Assembly: GCA_903920835.1 (NCBI GenBank)
Contig: CAIXNQ010000166.1
Location: forward strand, 1 to 9,678
Direction of reading: 5' to 3'
Source: an uncultured Bacteroidota bacterium
GTDB taxonomy: Bacteria > Bacteroidota > Bacteroidia > Flavobacteriales > Flavobacteriaceae
Length of the DNA: 9,678 nt
The notes below the pieces were generated by a model. The model saw nothing but the letters and a program-made list of their open reading frames with translations. It did not search any database and was not told the DNA's origin. A program made the translations under genes and the position numbers. Shown here piece after piece: positions 1-7,236 of the stretch (positions within the stretch are counted from its first letter, which is position 1; each line of letters begins with the position of its first letter).

Positions 1-121
1 CATAAAACGAGAAGACCACCCGAGGTGTCGTAGGGGTTGCTGGGTCGCAAATATCGTCTTTCTCGCAACCCGAAAGCACAAACGAAAAACAAATCACGAA
101 CAATATCAAGCATTTTTTCAT
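1..121 (-). CDS. DUF6452-like lipoprotein, N-terminal part (cut by window edge)
   Basis: Reading the minus strand from the ATG at 121 down to 1 gives 40 codons. The protein begins MKK, then a hydrophobic stretch, then a lipobox LSGC with the lipidated cysteine at residue 19. The mature end begins CEKDDICD and continues PATPTTPRVV. From memory this CDxxTPTTPR start is characteristic of the Bacteroidota DUF6452 family, whose function is unknown. The acidic residues directly after the lipid cysteine (EKDD) resemble the lipoprotein export signal that sends Bacteroidota lipoproteins to the cell surface, so a surface location is plausible but inferred. The gene starts 18 bp after the rlmD stop codon on the same strand, so the two are probably co-transcribed. 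The remainder of the gene lies outside the window. Confidence 0.75.
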   Translation of the reverse strand, partial: MKKCLILFVICFSFVLSGCEKDDICDPATPTTPRVVFSFY

Positions 122-139
122 ATTAAATTAGTTGTTATT

Positions 140-1555
140 TTAACTTCGCTTTTCTAACAATACCACATTTTCTACATGGTGGGTTTGCGGAAACATATCT
201 ACTGGGCGCACTCTAGTAACTTTATAATCTTTGTCCATCAAGGCGAGATCTCGGGCTTGTGTTGCCGAGTTACAACTAACGTAAACTATTCGTTTTGGTG
301 CAATTTTCAGCAATTGCTCAATTACTGCAGCGTGCATTCCGTCGCGCGGAGGGTCGGTGATTACTACATCTGGAGTGCCATTTTGAGCAATAAATTGCTC
401 GTTGAAAACAACTTTCATGTCGCCCACAAAGAAATCGCAATTCGTTATATTGTTTCGCTTAGCGTTTTCTTTGGCATCGGCAATGGCTTCTGGAACGCTT
501 TCGACTCCAACTACTTTTTTAGCATTTTTTGCAACAAATTGGGCTATTGTTCCTGTGCCAGTATATAAATCATATACAATTTCATTGCCTGTCAATGCTG
601 CAAATTCTCTAGTTATATTATATAAATTATAGGCTTGGTCAGAATTGGTTTGATAGAACGATTTGGCGTTGATGCTGAATTGAAGCCCTTCCATTTGTTC
701 TAAAATATAATCTCGTCCTTTATATAGAATTACTTTTTGGTCATAAATTGTGTCGTTTGCTTTGCTGTTCACTACATATTGCAGCGAAGTAATTTCGGGA
801 AAAGTCGCTATTAAATGATCTAACAAAAGTTCTCGACCTGATTTGTCATCTTCAAAAAACTGAATCAGCAACATTATTTCGCCGGTCGATGCTGTTCTGA
901 TCATCATGGTGCGCAACAATCCATGTTGGTTTCTGGGGCTATAAAATGTCAATCCGTTCTCGATTGCAAATCTTTTTATTTCGTTTCTAATACCATTTGA
1001 TGGTTCTTCTTGCAGGTGACATTTTTTGATATCGAGAATCTTGTCCCACATTTTTGGAATATGAAATCCTAGTGCATTACGGTTGTCTAAATCTTCATTG
1101 CTGTCAATTTCGGTTTCAGTTAGCCAGCGACTGTCCGAGAACGAAAACTCCATTTTGTTGCGGTAAAAAAATTGTTTTTCGGAGCCCAAAATGGTTTCAA
1201 AATCGGGCAATTCAATTTTTCCGATGCGTTGCAAATGGTTTTTAACTTCGTTTTGTTTATAAAAAAGTTGTTGTTTATAGTTCATATTTTGCCATTTGCA
1301 GCCTCCGCAAATTCCAAAATGTTCACATACTGGTGCCACTCTATGTTCAGAATATTCATGAAACTGGGTTGCTTTTCCTTCATAATAAGCTTTTCGTTTC
1401 TTGAAAGTTTGAACGTCAATAACGTCGCCCGGAACAACATTCGGAATAAATATTACCTTTCCATCGGGCGCTTTTGCTACCGAAACGCCTTTTGCCCCTG
1501 CATCGAGGACTTTTATTTGATGAAAGACAATTCTGTCTGTTTTTTTCTTTGCCAT
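140..1555 (-). CDS. rlmD: 23S rRNA (uracil-C5)-methyltransferase, RlmD/RumA family
   Basis: This SAM-dependent enzyme methylates C5 of a uridine in 23S rRNA, classically U1939 for RlmD; it acts on cytoplasmic rRNA. The 471-residue length fits the family. Residues about 8-68 look like a TRAM RNA-binding domain. Cysteines 77, 83, 86 and 179 have the spacing of the 4Fe-4S ligands (CEHFGICGGC, then KKCH). The QTNSDQ motif is at 302-307, the SAM loop DLYTGTGT at 329-336, DPPR at 401-404, the catalytic nucleophile C428 in VSCNS, and the general base Glu in QTHHVE at 457-462. All catalytic elements are present and nothing looks broken. Bacteroidota TrmA-family paralogs can differ in target uridine, so the exact position modified is inferred. 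The start at 1555 gives the normal MAKKK N-terminus. The DUF6452-like lipoprotein gene follows 18 bp downstream. Confidence 0.93.
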   Translation of the reverse strand: MAKKKTDRIVFHQIKVLDAGAKGVSVAKAPDGKVIFIPNVVPGDVIDVQTFKKRKAYYEGKATQFHEYSEHRVAPVCEHFGICGGCKWQNMNYKQQLFYKQNEVKNHLQRIGKIELPDFETILGSEKQFFYRNKMEFSFSDSRWLTETEIDSNEDLDNRNALGFHIPKMWDKILDIKKCHLQEEPSNGIRNEIKRFAIENGLTFYSPRNQHGLLRTMMIRTASTGEIMLLIQFFEDDKSGRELLLDHLIATFPEITSLQYVVNSKANDTIYDQKVILYKGRDYILEQMEGLQFSINAKSFYQTNSDQAYNLYNITREFAALTGNEIVYDLYTGTGTIAQFVAKNAKKVVGVESVPEAIADAKENAKRNNITNCDFFVGDMKVVFNEQFIAQNGTPDVVITDPPRDGMHAAVIEQLLKIAPKRIVYVSCNSATQARDLALMDKDYKVTRVRPVDMFPQTHHVENVVLLEKRS

Positions 1556-2018
1556 GCGACAAAAATAAGAGTTTGGTTTTGTTTATAGATTTTTATTTGA
1601 ACTATTTTGTGATGACGTTTCTAAAAAATGATTTGTTTACTATTTTTATGATATTTTATGGAATTATTTATTGCTTATTAAATACAAGAAAATTCATTAT
1701 AAAAATCTGCAACAAGTTTTCTCAAAGTGTGATAGTCTCTTGCAAGTTGCAACAAGGTTGCGGAAAATCCTAGAGGCTCTTTCAAAATTCAAATGAGTTT
1801 TAATTTGTTTATAAGAAAGCTAAAAATAAAGAAGAGTTGATAACCAAGGTAGGGTTTCTTAAGAATCGATTGTTATTTTAAAGCAAGAATTTATTTAAGT
1901 AAACAAATCAATTTAATTGCCCAAAATATTTGTTCACTCCCAAAATTGTCCTGTTTAATGTTAATTCTTAATTGATTGAATTAGGAATGTTTAATTTTGA
2001 GGAATTAAAATTTAAAAA
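1556..2018. other. Divergent intergenic region, 463 bp
   Basis: This gap lies between the divergent starts of rlmD and the thioredoxin-fold gene and holds no convincing gene. Its right end carries the promoter for the rightward operon (1972-1999). The stretch 1705-1785 is less AT-rich than its surroundings. It holds two copies of TGCAACAAG (1708-1716 and 1748-1756) and a TTGCAAGTTGCAA direct repeat (about 1740-1752). On the minus strand an open stretch of about 37 codons without ATG crosses this zone; it could be chance or a decayed gene end. No terminator, riboswitch or tRNA was recognised. Confidence 0.6.
1972..1999 (+). promoter_or_regulatory. Bacteroidota-type promoter for the thioredoxin-apbE-DUF4266-DUF3570 operon
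   Basis: A TTG at 1972-1974 is followed after 17 bp by TAATTTTG at 1992-1999, a full match to the TAnnTTTG -7 element of Bacteroidota with a permitted spacer length. Transcription would begin near 2005, a short leader before the ATG at 2019. A dyad, TAATTC (1962-1967) and GAATTA (1978-1983), straddles the -33 element, and TGTTTAAT occurs twice (1952-1959 and 1988-1995), so an operator here is possible. Confidence 0.6.
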
Positions 2019-2456
2019 ATGAAAAAGATATTCTTATTAATAGTTTTTTTTACATTTACATTCAGCAATGCTCAAAACTGGAAAACAAATTTGAATGAAG
2101 CAAAAACGGAAGCTGCAAGAGACAACAAAAATATTATCCTAGTATTTTCGGGCTCTGACTGGTGTGGTCCTTGCATAAAACTCGACAAAACAATTTGGCA
2201 GTCGGAGCAATTTAAAAAAGAAGCACAAAAAAAATGGATTATGGTTCGTGCTGATTTTCCGAAGAAAAAAGCCAACCAACTATCTCCCGAACTTACAGAA
2301 AGCAACAACCAACTTGCCGAAAAATATAATCCCAATGGAGATTTTCCGCTCGTTGTCTTGATTGATAAAAACGGAAAAGTGATAGCCAAAACAGGCTATA
2401 AAAACTTAGAACCCGAAGAATATATTGCTCAACTTCACGAATTAGAAAAAAAATGA
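2019..2456 (+). CDS. Exported thioredoxin-fold protein with WCGPC motif
   Basis: The 145-residue protein has a signal peptide (MKKIFLLIVFFTFTFSNAQ; cleavage likely just before or after A18-Q19), so it acts in the periplasm. The mature part is a thioredoxin-like domain of the short Thioredoxin_7 kind. W48-C49-G50-P51-C52 is the redox active site, and D109-F110 region (NGDFPLVV) provides the expected cis-proline before a strand, followed by DKNGKVIAKTGY. It is probably a periplasmic disulfide reductase or oxidase; its partner is unknown. It is the first gene of a compact operon and its last codons overlap the apbE start by 4 bp (ATGA at 2453-2456), so translation is probably coupled. Possible clients are the two C-terminal cysteines of the DUF4266 lipoprotein encoded downstream, which is inference from position only. 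The start at 2019 fits the signal peptide and the promoter. Confidence 0.85.
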   Translation: MKKIFLLIVFFTFTFSNAQNWKTNLNEAKTEAARDNKNIILVFSGSDWCGPCIKLDKTIWQSEQFKKEAQKKWIMVRADFPKKKANQLSPELTESNNQLAEKYNPNGDFPLVVLIDKNGKVIAKTGYKNLEPEEYIAQLHELEKK

Positions 2457-3463
2457 AGCGTCTATTTTTTCTAATATTTTGTAGCTTCACAATGAATTTT
2501 GCGCATAGCCAAATCATTCATAAACGAAAACTTGTGATGCTCACCAGCCCGTTTGAAATGACCGTAGTGGCAAAAGATACTGTTGAAGGCAACCTATATA
2601 TAGACGCAGCAATAGCCGAAGTGAGCCGTATTGAACATTTAATTTCCGATTGGATTCCAACAACGCCGATCTCAATAATAAATCAAAATGCAGGAATCGC
2701 TCCGATAAAAGTTGATGAAGAGTTGTTTGAATTATTGAAAAGAGCCGTCAAAATGTCAAAAATTACCGACGGAGCATTTGACATTTCGTATGCTTCAATG
2801 GATAAAATCTGGAAGTTTGATGGCAGCATGAAAAAAATGCCATCGCCAGATGAAATTAAAGAATCTGTGCGCTTGGTAGGTTTTGAAAAGATTATTTTTG
2901 ACGAAAACAACAAAACTGTTTTCTTGAAAGACAAAGGCATGAAACTAGGTCTTGGAGGCATCGGTCAAGGATTTATTGCCGATAAGATTAGAGATTTATT
3001 AAAAAACAAAGGTTGCACATCGGGGATTGCAAACGTTTCTGGAGATATTGCCGCTTGGGGAAAACAACCCAACGGAAAACCCTGGACTATTGGAATTATA
3101 AATCCAATGAACAAGAATAAAATCTTTGCTACATTTCCGCTCGTTGATAGTTCGGTTGAGACTTCAGGAACTTATGAAAAATATGTAGTTTTTGATGATG
3201 TTCGCTACAGTCATATCATCAACCCAAAAACGGGTTATCCTGCACAAGGCATTGTTAGCGTTACCATTTTTGCAAAACAAACCGAGGTTGCAGATGGGAT
3301 GGCAAAAGGCGTTTTTCTTTTAGGTGTCGAAGCAGGTTTAAACCGAATTGACCAATTGAAAGGTGTTGAATGTATCATTGTTGACGACAAAGGAAAAATA
3401 TTTGCCTCAAAAGGAATCGATATGGAAAAGTTTGATATTGCGCATGAATTTGTAAAAAAATAA
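2453..3463 (+). CDS. apbE: FAD:protein FMN transferase (ApbE family), exported
   Basis: ApbE enzymes use FAD and Mg2+ to attach FMN through a phosphoester bond to a Ser/Thr of exported redox proteins. The 336-residue length is usual. A signal peptide ends near residue 19 (FAHSQ), placing the enzyme in the periplasm; there is no lipobox at the cleavage site. Family motifs in order are TDGAFDIS (105-112), GLGGIGQGFIADK (166-178, the FAD-binding glycine-rich segment), the NVSGDIAAWG region (194-203), ETSGTYEKY (236-244), HIINPKTGYP (254-263) and VADGMAKGVFLLG (279-291) with D281 as probable metal ligand. Nothing essential looks missing. It overlaps the thioredoxin-fold gene by 4 bp and sits 2 bp before the DUF4266 gene. 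No classical FMN-binding-domain (NqrC/RnfG type) substrate is encoded in the window, so its target may be the DUF3570 protein or lie elsewhere. Confidence 0.93.
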   Translation: MKRLFFLIFCSFTMNFAHSQIIHKRKLVMLTSPFEMTVVAKDTVEGNLYIDAAIAEVSRIEHLISDWIPTTPISIINQNAGIAPIKVDEELFELLKRAVKMSKITDGAFDISYASMDKIWKFDGSMKKMPSPDEIKESVRLVGFEKIIFDENNKTVFLKDKGMKLGLGGIGQGFIADKIRDLLKNKGCTSGIANVSGDIAAWGKQPNGKPWTIGIINPMNKNKIFATFPLVDSSVETSGTYEKYVVFDDVRYSHIINPKTGYPAQGIVSVTIFAKQTEVADGMAKGVFLLGVEAGLNRIDQLKGVECIIVDDKGKIFASKGIDMEKFDIAHEFVKK

Positions 3464-3465
3464 TT

Positions 3466-3675
3466 ATGAAAAAGAGAATATCATTGCTTTTATTTGTCAT
3501 TGCTTTCGCTTCGTGCAACAGCGTGAAAGAATATCAAAAAGCAAAGATAAACGACCCCGAAATGAAACTTTCTGCTCGAACAGCAGAGCGGTATGAAACC
3601 ACATTTCAGGTTTATAGAGAAGCATCATCAGGAGCAAACGGAGGAAAATCTGGAGGCGGCTGCGGCTGCAATTAA
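3466..3675 (+). CDS. Small DUF4266 lipoprotein with Gly/Cys C-terminal tail
   Basis: The 69-residue protein begins with a short signal peptide and a lipobox FASC, making C17 the lipidated N-terminus of a mature protein of only 53 residues. The segment NDPEMKLS (29-36) and the ending REASSGANGG...GGGCGCN match the DUF4266 family as I remember it. The tail 63-69 holds the only other cysteines (C66, C68). The function is unknown. The family is typically found between ApbE and DUF3570 genes, as here: the apbE stop is 2 bp upstream and the DUF3570 start 2 bp downstream, both junctions reading TAATTATG. The C-x-C tail could bind a metal or form a disulfide handled by the thioredoxin-fold protein; this is speculation. 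No strong acidic surface-export signal follows C17, so it may face the periplasm. Confidence 0.85.
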   Translation: MKKRISLLLFVIAFASCNSVKEYQKAKINDPEMKLSARTAERYETTFQVYREASSGANGGKSGGGCGCN

Positions 3676-3677
3676 TT

Positions 3678-5117
3678 ATGAAAAAAATGAGTTTGATTTT
3701 ATTTCTAATACTTACAATTTGCATAACACACACTTTTGCGCAAGTAAAAGACACTACCGTTGTGTTTAAAAAACGTGTATTAGAAAGCACCGAAGTTGAT
3801 TTTGTTTCCAGCTATTATTCTCAAGATGGCGAACACGCAGCAGTTTCTGGCGGATTAGGAACAGAAAAATTAAACGATTTTGCTTCAAATATCATTGTCG
3901 CCATTCCGCTAAACGATGACGAAACATTAACTTTTGATGTCGGGATTTCAGCCTATACTTCGGCTTCGTCTAGTAATGTTAACCCGTTCAACTCTACTTT
4001 TGGAGCCTCGGGAGCATCTGGTCAAGAAACTGAAGTCAATAATAAAAACCCAACAGGAACGCCTTGGCAAGCATCGTCTGGAGCTTCAAAACAAGGTGAT
4101 TTATATTCGTTAAACACATCTTACAGCCACAGTAGCGATAATAGAAACTTGGTTTGGACAGCTGATATTGCTTTATCCAATGAATTTAATTACAGTTCAA
4201 AAGGAATTGGGGCGGGCATAACCAAATTATTTAATAATAAAAACTCCGAAATTTCATTCAAATCAAATGTATATCTCGATAATTGGAAAATAATTTATCC
4301 GACCGAACTCAACGAATATTATACTTATGGAAGTGCCTTTTTGAGCAAAGGTCACTTCAGCGGAGTAACGGTTTTAGATCAAAATGGAGTAGCGACCAAT
4401 CAATATAAACCAATCTCATTCGTTGGTTGGGATTCAACGGTTAGAAATTCATTTGCAGCTTCTGTAAGTTATTCTCAAATTGCAACAAAAAATATGCAAT
4501 TCTCTTTATTTTTTGACATATTGCAACAACAAGGAATGCTTTCAACGCCCTATCAAAGAGTTTATTTTGCAGATAAAGCCAATTATTACATAGGTGATAA
4601 AAGTTATATTCCGGTTTATTCATCAACGGCTAATCAAGGTGTTTATCAACTCGCCGATGATATTGAAAGAATGCCTCACAAACGAACAAAATTACCTATT
4701 GGTTTGCGTTGGAATTATTATGTAAACGAAAAAGTTGCAGTTCGGACATATTTCCGTTATTATACCGATTCTTGGAACGTTCAATCAAAAACAGCATCAA
4801 TTGAATTGCCTGTAAAAATAACCGACGCATTTACAATATATCCAATGTATCGCTTTTATACGCAAACTCAAGCCAGCTATTTTGCACCCTATGAGCAACA
4901 TCTCTCAACAGAAGAATTTTATACCTCAGATTATGATTTAGCTGCATTTAATGCCAATCAATATGGCTTTGGTTTCAATTATACTGATATATTTGCACGT
5001 TTTGGAATTTTTGGCTTAGGCTTGAAAAATATTGATTTTAGATTCAATCATTATTCACTAACAGACGGATTGCAAGCAAATATTGGATCTATTGGGTTTA
5101 AATTTGTAACAGATTAA
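3678..5117 (+). CDS. DUF3570 protein, predicted outer-membrane beta-barrel
   Basis: The 479-residue protein has a signal peptide ending near residue 21 (HTFAQ). The rest is rich in alternating aromatic/hydrophobic strands, with aromatic-rich segments such as LRWNYYVNEKVAVRTYFRYY and a final strand region IGSIGFKFV that ends close to an aromatic residue, as expected for an outer-membrane barrel. The YTSDYDL segment in the C-terminal third and the pairing with DUF4266 and ApbE support DUF3570. Two SGAS tetrapeptides occur at 111-114 and 134-137 in a Ser/Gly-rich region early in the mature protein. They resemble the [ST]GA[ST] core of ApbE flavinylation sites, although the usual Asp three residues earlier is F and Q respectively. 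The biochemical role is not established. It is the last gene of the tightly packed operon; the response-regulator gene follows after 55 bp with no terminator visible. Confidence 0.85.
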   Translation: MKKMSLILFLILTICITHTFAQVKDTTVVFKKRVLESTEVDFVSSYYSQDGEHAAVSGGLGTEKLNDFASNIIVAIPLNDDETLTFDVGISAYTSASSSNVNPFNSTFGASGASGQETEVNNKNPTGTPWQASSGASKQGDLYSLNTSYSHSSDNRNLVWTADIALSNEFNYSSKGIGAGITKLFNNKNSEISFKSNVYLDNWKIIYPTELNEYYTYGSAFLSKGHFSGVTVLDQNGVATNQYKPISFVGWDSTVRNSFAASVSYSQIATKNMQFSLFFDILQQQGMLSTPYQRVYFADKANYYIGDKSYIPVYSSTANQGVYQLADDIERMPHKRTKLPIGLRWNYYVNEKVAVRTYFRYYTDSWNVQSKTASIELPVKITDAFTIYPMYRFYTQTQASYFAPYEQHLSTEEFYTSDYDLAAFNANQYGFGFNYTDIFARFGIFGLGLKNIDFRFNHYSLTDGLQANIGSIGFKFVTD

Positions 5118-5172
5118 TAAACGAACATTAAATAACAAAAAATAATATATACCTTTCCATTTTAATTTAATT

Positions 5173-5847
5173 ATGAAAATACTTATCGTAGAAGACGAAA
5201 TTGGCATTGTTCAATTTTTACAACAAGGACTAGAAGAAGAAGGCTATGAAGTAAACACCGCACTCGACGGAGAAGAAGGATTAGCATTGGCTCTAAAAAA
5301 TAATTATGATTTGCTTTTACTCGATTGGATGTTACCAAAATTGTCGGGTTTAGAATTATGTACAGAATTTCGGATAAAGAATACGAACACACCAGTGTTG
5401 TTTTTGACTGCAAAAGATACAGTTCAAGAAACAATAGATGGATTGAAAGCAGGCGCTAACGATTATATCAAGAAACCTTTTTCATTTGAAGAATTATTAC
5501 TCAGAATTCAAGTGCAATTCAAATCAAAATCGAATGATAATACTGTTTTGAAATTGAATGATATTAGAATCGAAATGACAACTCACAAAGTTTTTAGAAA
5601 CGAAAATGAAATTGTTTTAACTCAAAAAGAGTTTGGATTATTGACCTATTTAATCAAAAATAAAGGGGTAATTTGCACTAGAAACCAAATTATTAAAGAC
5701 GTTTGGAATATTCATTTTGAATATGACACTGGTGTAATTGATGTATTTATGAATGCCATCAGAAAAAAATTGGGAATCAAAAAAGAAGATCAATGTATAA
5801 AAACAATTAGAGGAATTGGTTATATTGCCAACGATGCTAATATTTAA
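5173..5847 (+). CDS. OmpR-family response regulator
   Basis: This 224-residue cytoplasmic transcription factor has a receiver domain (about 1-118) and an OmpR/PhoB winged-helix DNA-binding domain (about 126-222). In the receiver, the acidic pocket is E7-D8, the phosphoacceptor is D51 in LLLDWMLPK, the switch Thr is T79 (FLTA), and the conserved Lys is K101 (IKKPF). The winged-helix part shows LTQKEFGLLTYL and ends in the typical TIRGIGYIA. All phosphotransfer residues are intact, so it should be functional. Its partner kinase gene begins at about its stop codon. The 55-bp gap to the DUF3570 gene has no obvious promoter; TACCTTTC at 5150-5157 is one base off a -7 element but no TTG lies at the right distance. 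The gene may therefore be read through from the upstream operon. The target genes are unknown. Confidence 0.93.
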   Translation: MKILIVEDEIGIVQFLQQGLEEEGYEVNTALDGEEGLALALKNNYDLLLLDWMLPKLSGLELCTEFRIKNTNTPVLFLTAKDTVQETIDGLKAGANDYIKKPFSFEELLLRIQVQFKSKSNDNTVLKLNDIRIEMTTHKVFRNENEIVLTQKEFGLLTYLIKNKGVICTRNQIIKDVWNIHFEYDTGVIDVFMNAIRKKLGIKKEDQCIKTIRGIGYIANDANI

Positions 5848-5851
5848 TAGA

Positions 5852-7231
5852 ATGGTACTTTCATTAAAAAACAGAATAGCTTTTAATTACATAATAACAA
5901 CGGCATTGCTCATCTTTGCCGTTTTTTTTATTATCTTTCAAACAATTTCATATACTATTTATTCAGAAGTTAACGATAGTATTCGTTATGAAGTTGAAGA
6001 ATATTTAGAACAAATTCAATTTACTGAAAGCAAAGTCAAATTAATCAATAAACAAAAATGGCTCCAAGGTGAAAATAGTGAGCTTAATTTCAATCCTGTT
6101 TTTTTTGAATTAACCGACCGAAATGGTATAATTTTAGAAAAGTCAGAAAACCTTAAAAAGAAACAATTGATATTTGCAAAAAATATTGCAAAAAGTCAAT
6201 TTTCAAGCTTCAAATTAGAGGGAAATCTAATTCAACAGATGCAAGTTCCCTTGATTCAAAACAAACAAATTAAAGGTTATCTTATAGTAGCTACCTCACT
6301 TGATGAATCATCGATTGTGCTTAATAATTTGGCAAACACCTTATATATTTTATTTCCAATTGTTTTATTTATTTTGTTTTTTGTAGCTCGATTAATTGCT
6401 GGAAAAACAATGAAACCCATTGTGAGAATCATTGACAATTCGAGCGTTATTACTCAAGAAAACTTAAATTCAAGAATAGAATTGCCCGAGAAAAAAGATG
6501 AACTTTACATCTTGGCACAAACAATAAATGCACTCCTAGACCGAATTAAAGAAGCAGTAGAAAGGGAAAAGCAATTAACCTCAGACACTTCGCATGAACT
6601 AAGAACCCCGCTTGCAGTCCTGAAAGGAACTCTTGAAGTATTAGTAAGAAAACCAAGATCTACAGCTGAATATACCGAAAAAATTAATTATTGTATTTCT
6701 GAAATTGATAGATTAAACGACTTAATTTCAAATATGTTGATGTTGGCTCGTTTTGAAAATCAAAAGCAAGATTTAAAGATTGAAACCATTCTTTTAAACA
6801 GCACCATAACAGATATTATAGGTAGATTTTCTATAAAATGTAAAAACAGACAAGTAACTATTAACTGTGATATTGATGAAGATTACTACACAAAATCAGA
6901 TGATTACTTATTGTCTGTGATACTCAGTAATTTAATTTCAAATGCCATTAAATATTCAAAACCAAACAGCGAAGTTAAAATTGTTGTGCAAAAAACAGAA
7001 AACCAAACCATCTGCACGATTTCTGATCAAGGAATTGGAATTTCGAGTATTGATTTAGAAAAAGTTTTCAATCCGTTTTATAGATCTAACGAAAATAACC
7101 ACCCCGAAATTAAAGGCACTGGTCTTGGATTATCAATTGTTAAAAGACTTTGTTCAATTTTAGATATATCAATCGAAATCAATAGTAAAGAAAATCACGG
7201 AACTATTGTTAAACTAACATTGAATGGTTAA
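5852..7231 (+). CDS. Two-transmembrane sensor histidine kinase
   Basis: This is the partner kinase of the preceding response regulator. With the start chosen at 5852 (MVLSLKNRIAF) it has 459 residues. An in-frame ATG at 5816 would overlap the regulator gene by 32 bp and one at 5834 by 14 bp; 5852 lies 4 bp after the regulator stop and puts a basic segment directly before the first membrane helix. TM1 is about 14-36, a periplasmic sensor of about 120 residues follows, TM2 is about 160-183, then a HAMP region. The HisKA motif SDTSHELRTPLAVLKG holds the phosphorylated H248. The ATP-binding motifs are N box NLISNAIKYS (about 360-369), G1 DQGIGIS (392-398), F box FNPFYRS and G2 GTGLGLS (422-428). 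The layout resembles CusS-type envelope or metal sensors, but the signal cannot be read from the sequence. Confidence 0.92.
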   Translation: MVLSLKNRIAFNYIITTALLIFAVFFIIFQTISYTIYSEVNDSIRYEVEEYLEQIQFTESKVKLINKQKWLQGENSELNFNPVFFELTDRNGIILEKSENLKKKQLIFAKNIAKSQFSSFKLEGNLIQQMQVPLIQNKQIKGYLIVATSLDESSIVLNNLANTLYILFPIVLFILFFVARLIAGKTMKPIVRIIDNSSVITQENLNSRIELPEKKDELYILAQTINALLDRIKEAVEREKQLTSDTSHELRTPLAVLKGTLEVLVRKPRSTAEYTEKINYCISEIDRLNDLISNMLMLARFENQKQDLKIETILLNSTITDIIGRFSIKCKNRQVTINCDIDEDYYTKSDDYLLSVILSNLISNAIKYSKPNSEVKIVVQKTENQTICTISDQGIGISSIDLEKVFNPFYRSNENNHPEIKGTGLGLSIVKRLCSILDISIEINSKENHGTIVKLTLNG

Positions 7232-7236
7232 AACTA

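Noticed and set aside
1560..1567. TATTTTTG on the minus strand as the rlmD promoter -7 element
   Set aside because: It matches TAnnTTTG but ends 4 bases before the start codon and lacks a TTG at 17-23 bp upstream; it would need a leaderless message, so I do not list it.
176..1588. Several plus-strand open frames (for example 176-568, 402-632, 1172-1588) opposite rlmD
   Set aside because: They are antisense to a full-length, motif-complete methyltransferase, and their products resemble no family and are rich in unusual residue runs; they are shadows.
3628..3639. SGAN in the DUF4266 tail as a flavinylation site
   Set aside because: The acceptor position is Asn, not Ser or Thr, so ApbE could not attach FMN there.
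3466..3675. DUF4266 protein as a RiPP precursor because of its Cys/Gly tail
   Set aside because: No modifying enzyme such as an MNIO/DUF692 or radical SAM protein is encoded in the window, and the protein has a lipobox and family features that explain it better.
5816..5851. Kinase start at 5816 overlapping the regulator gene by 32 bp
   Set aside because: The ATG at 5852 immediately after the regulator stop gives a normal basic N-terminus before the first membrane helix; the longer extension adds no recognised sequence.
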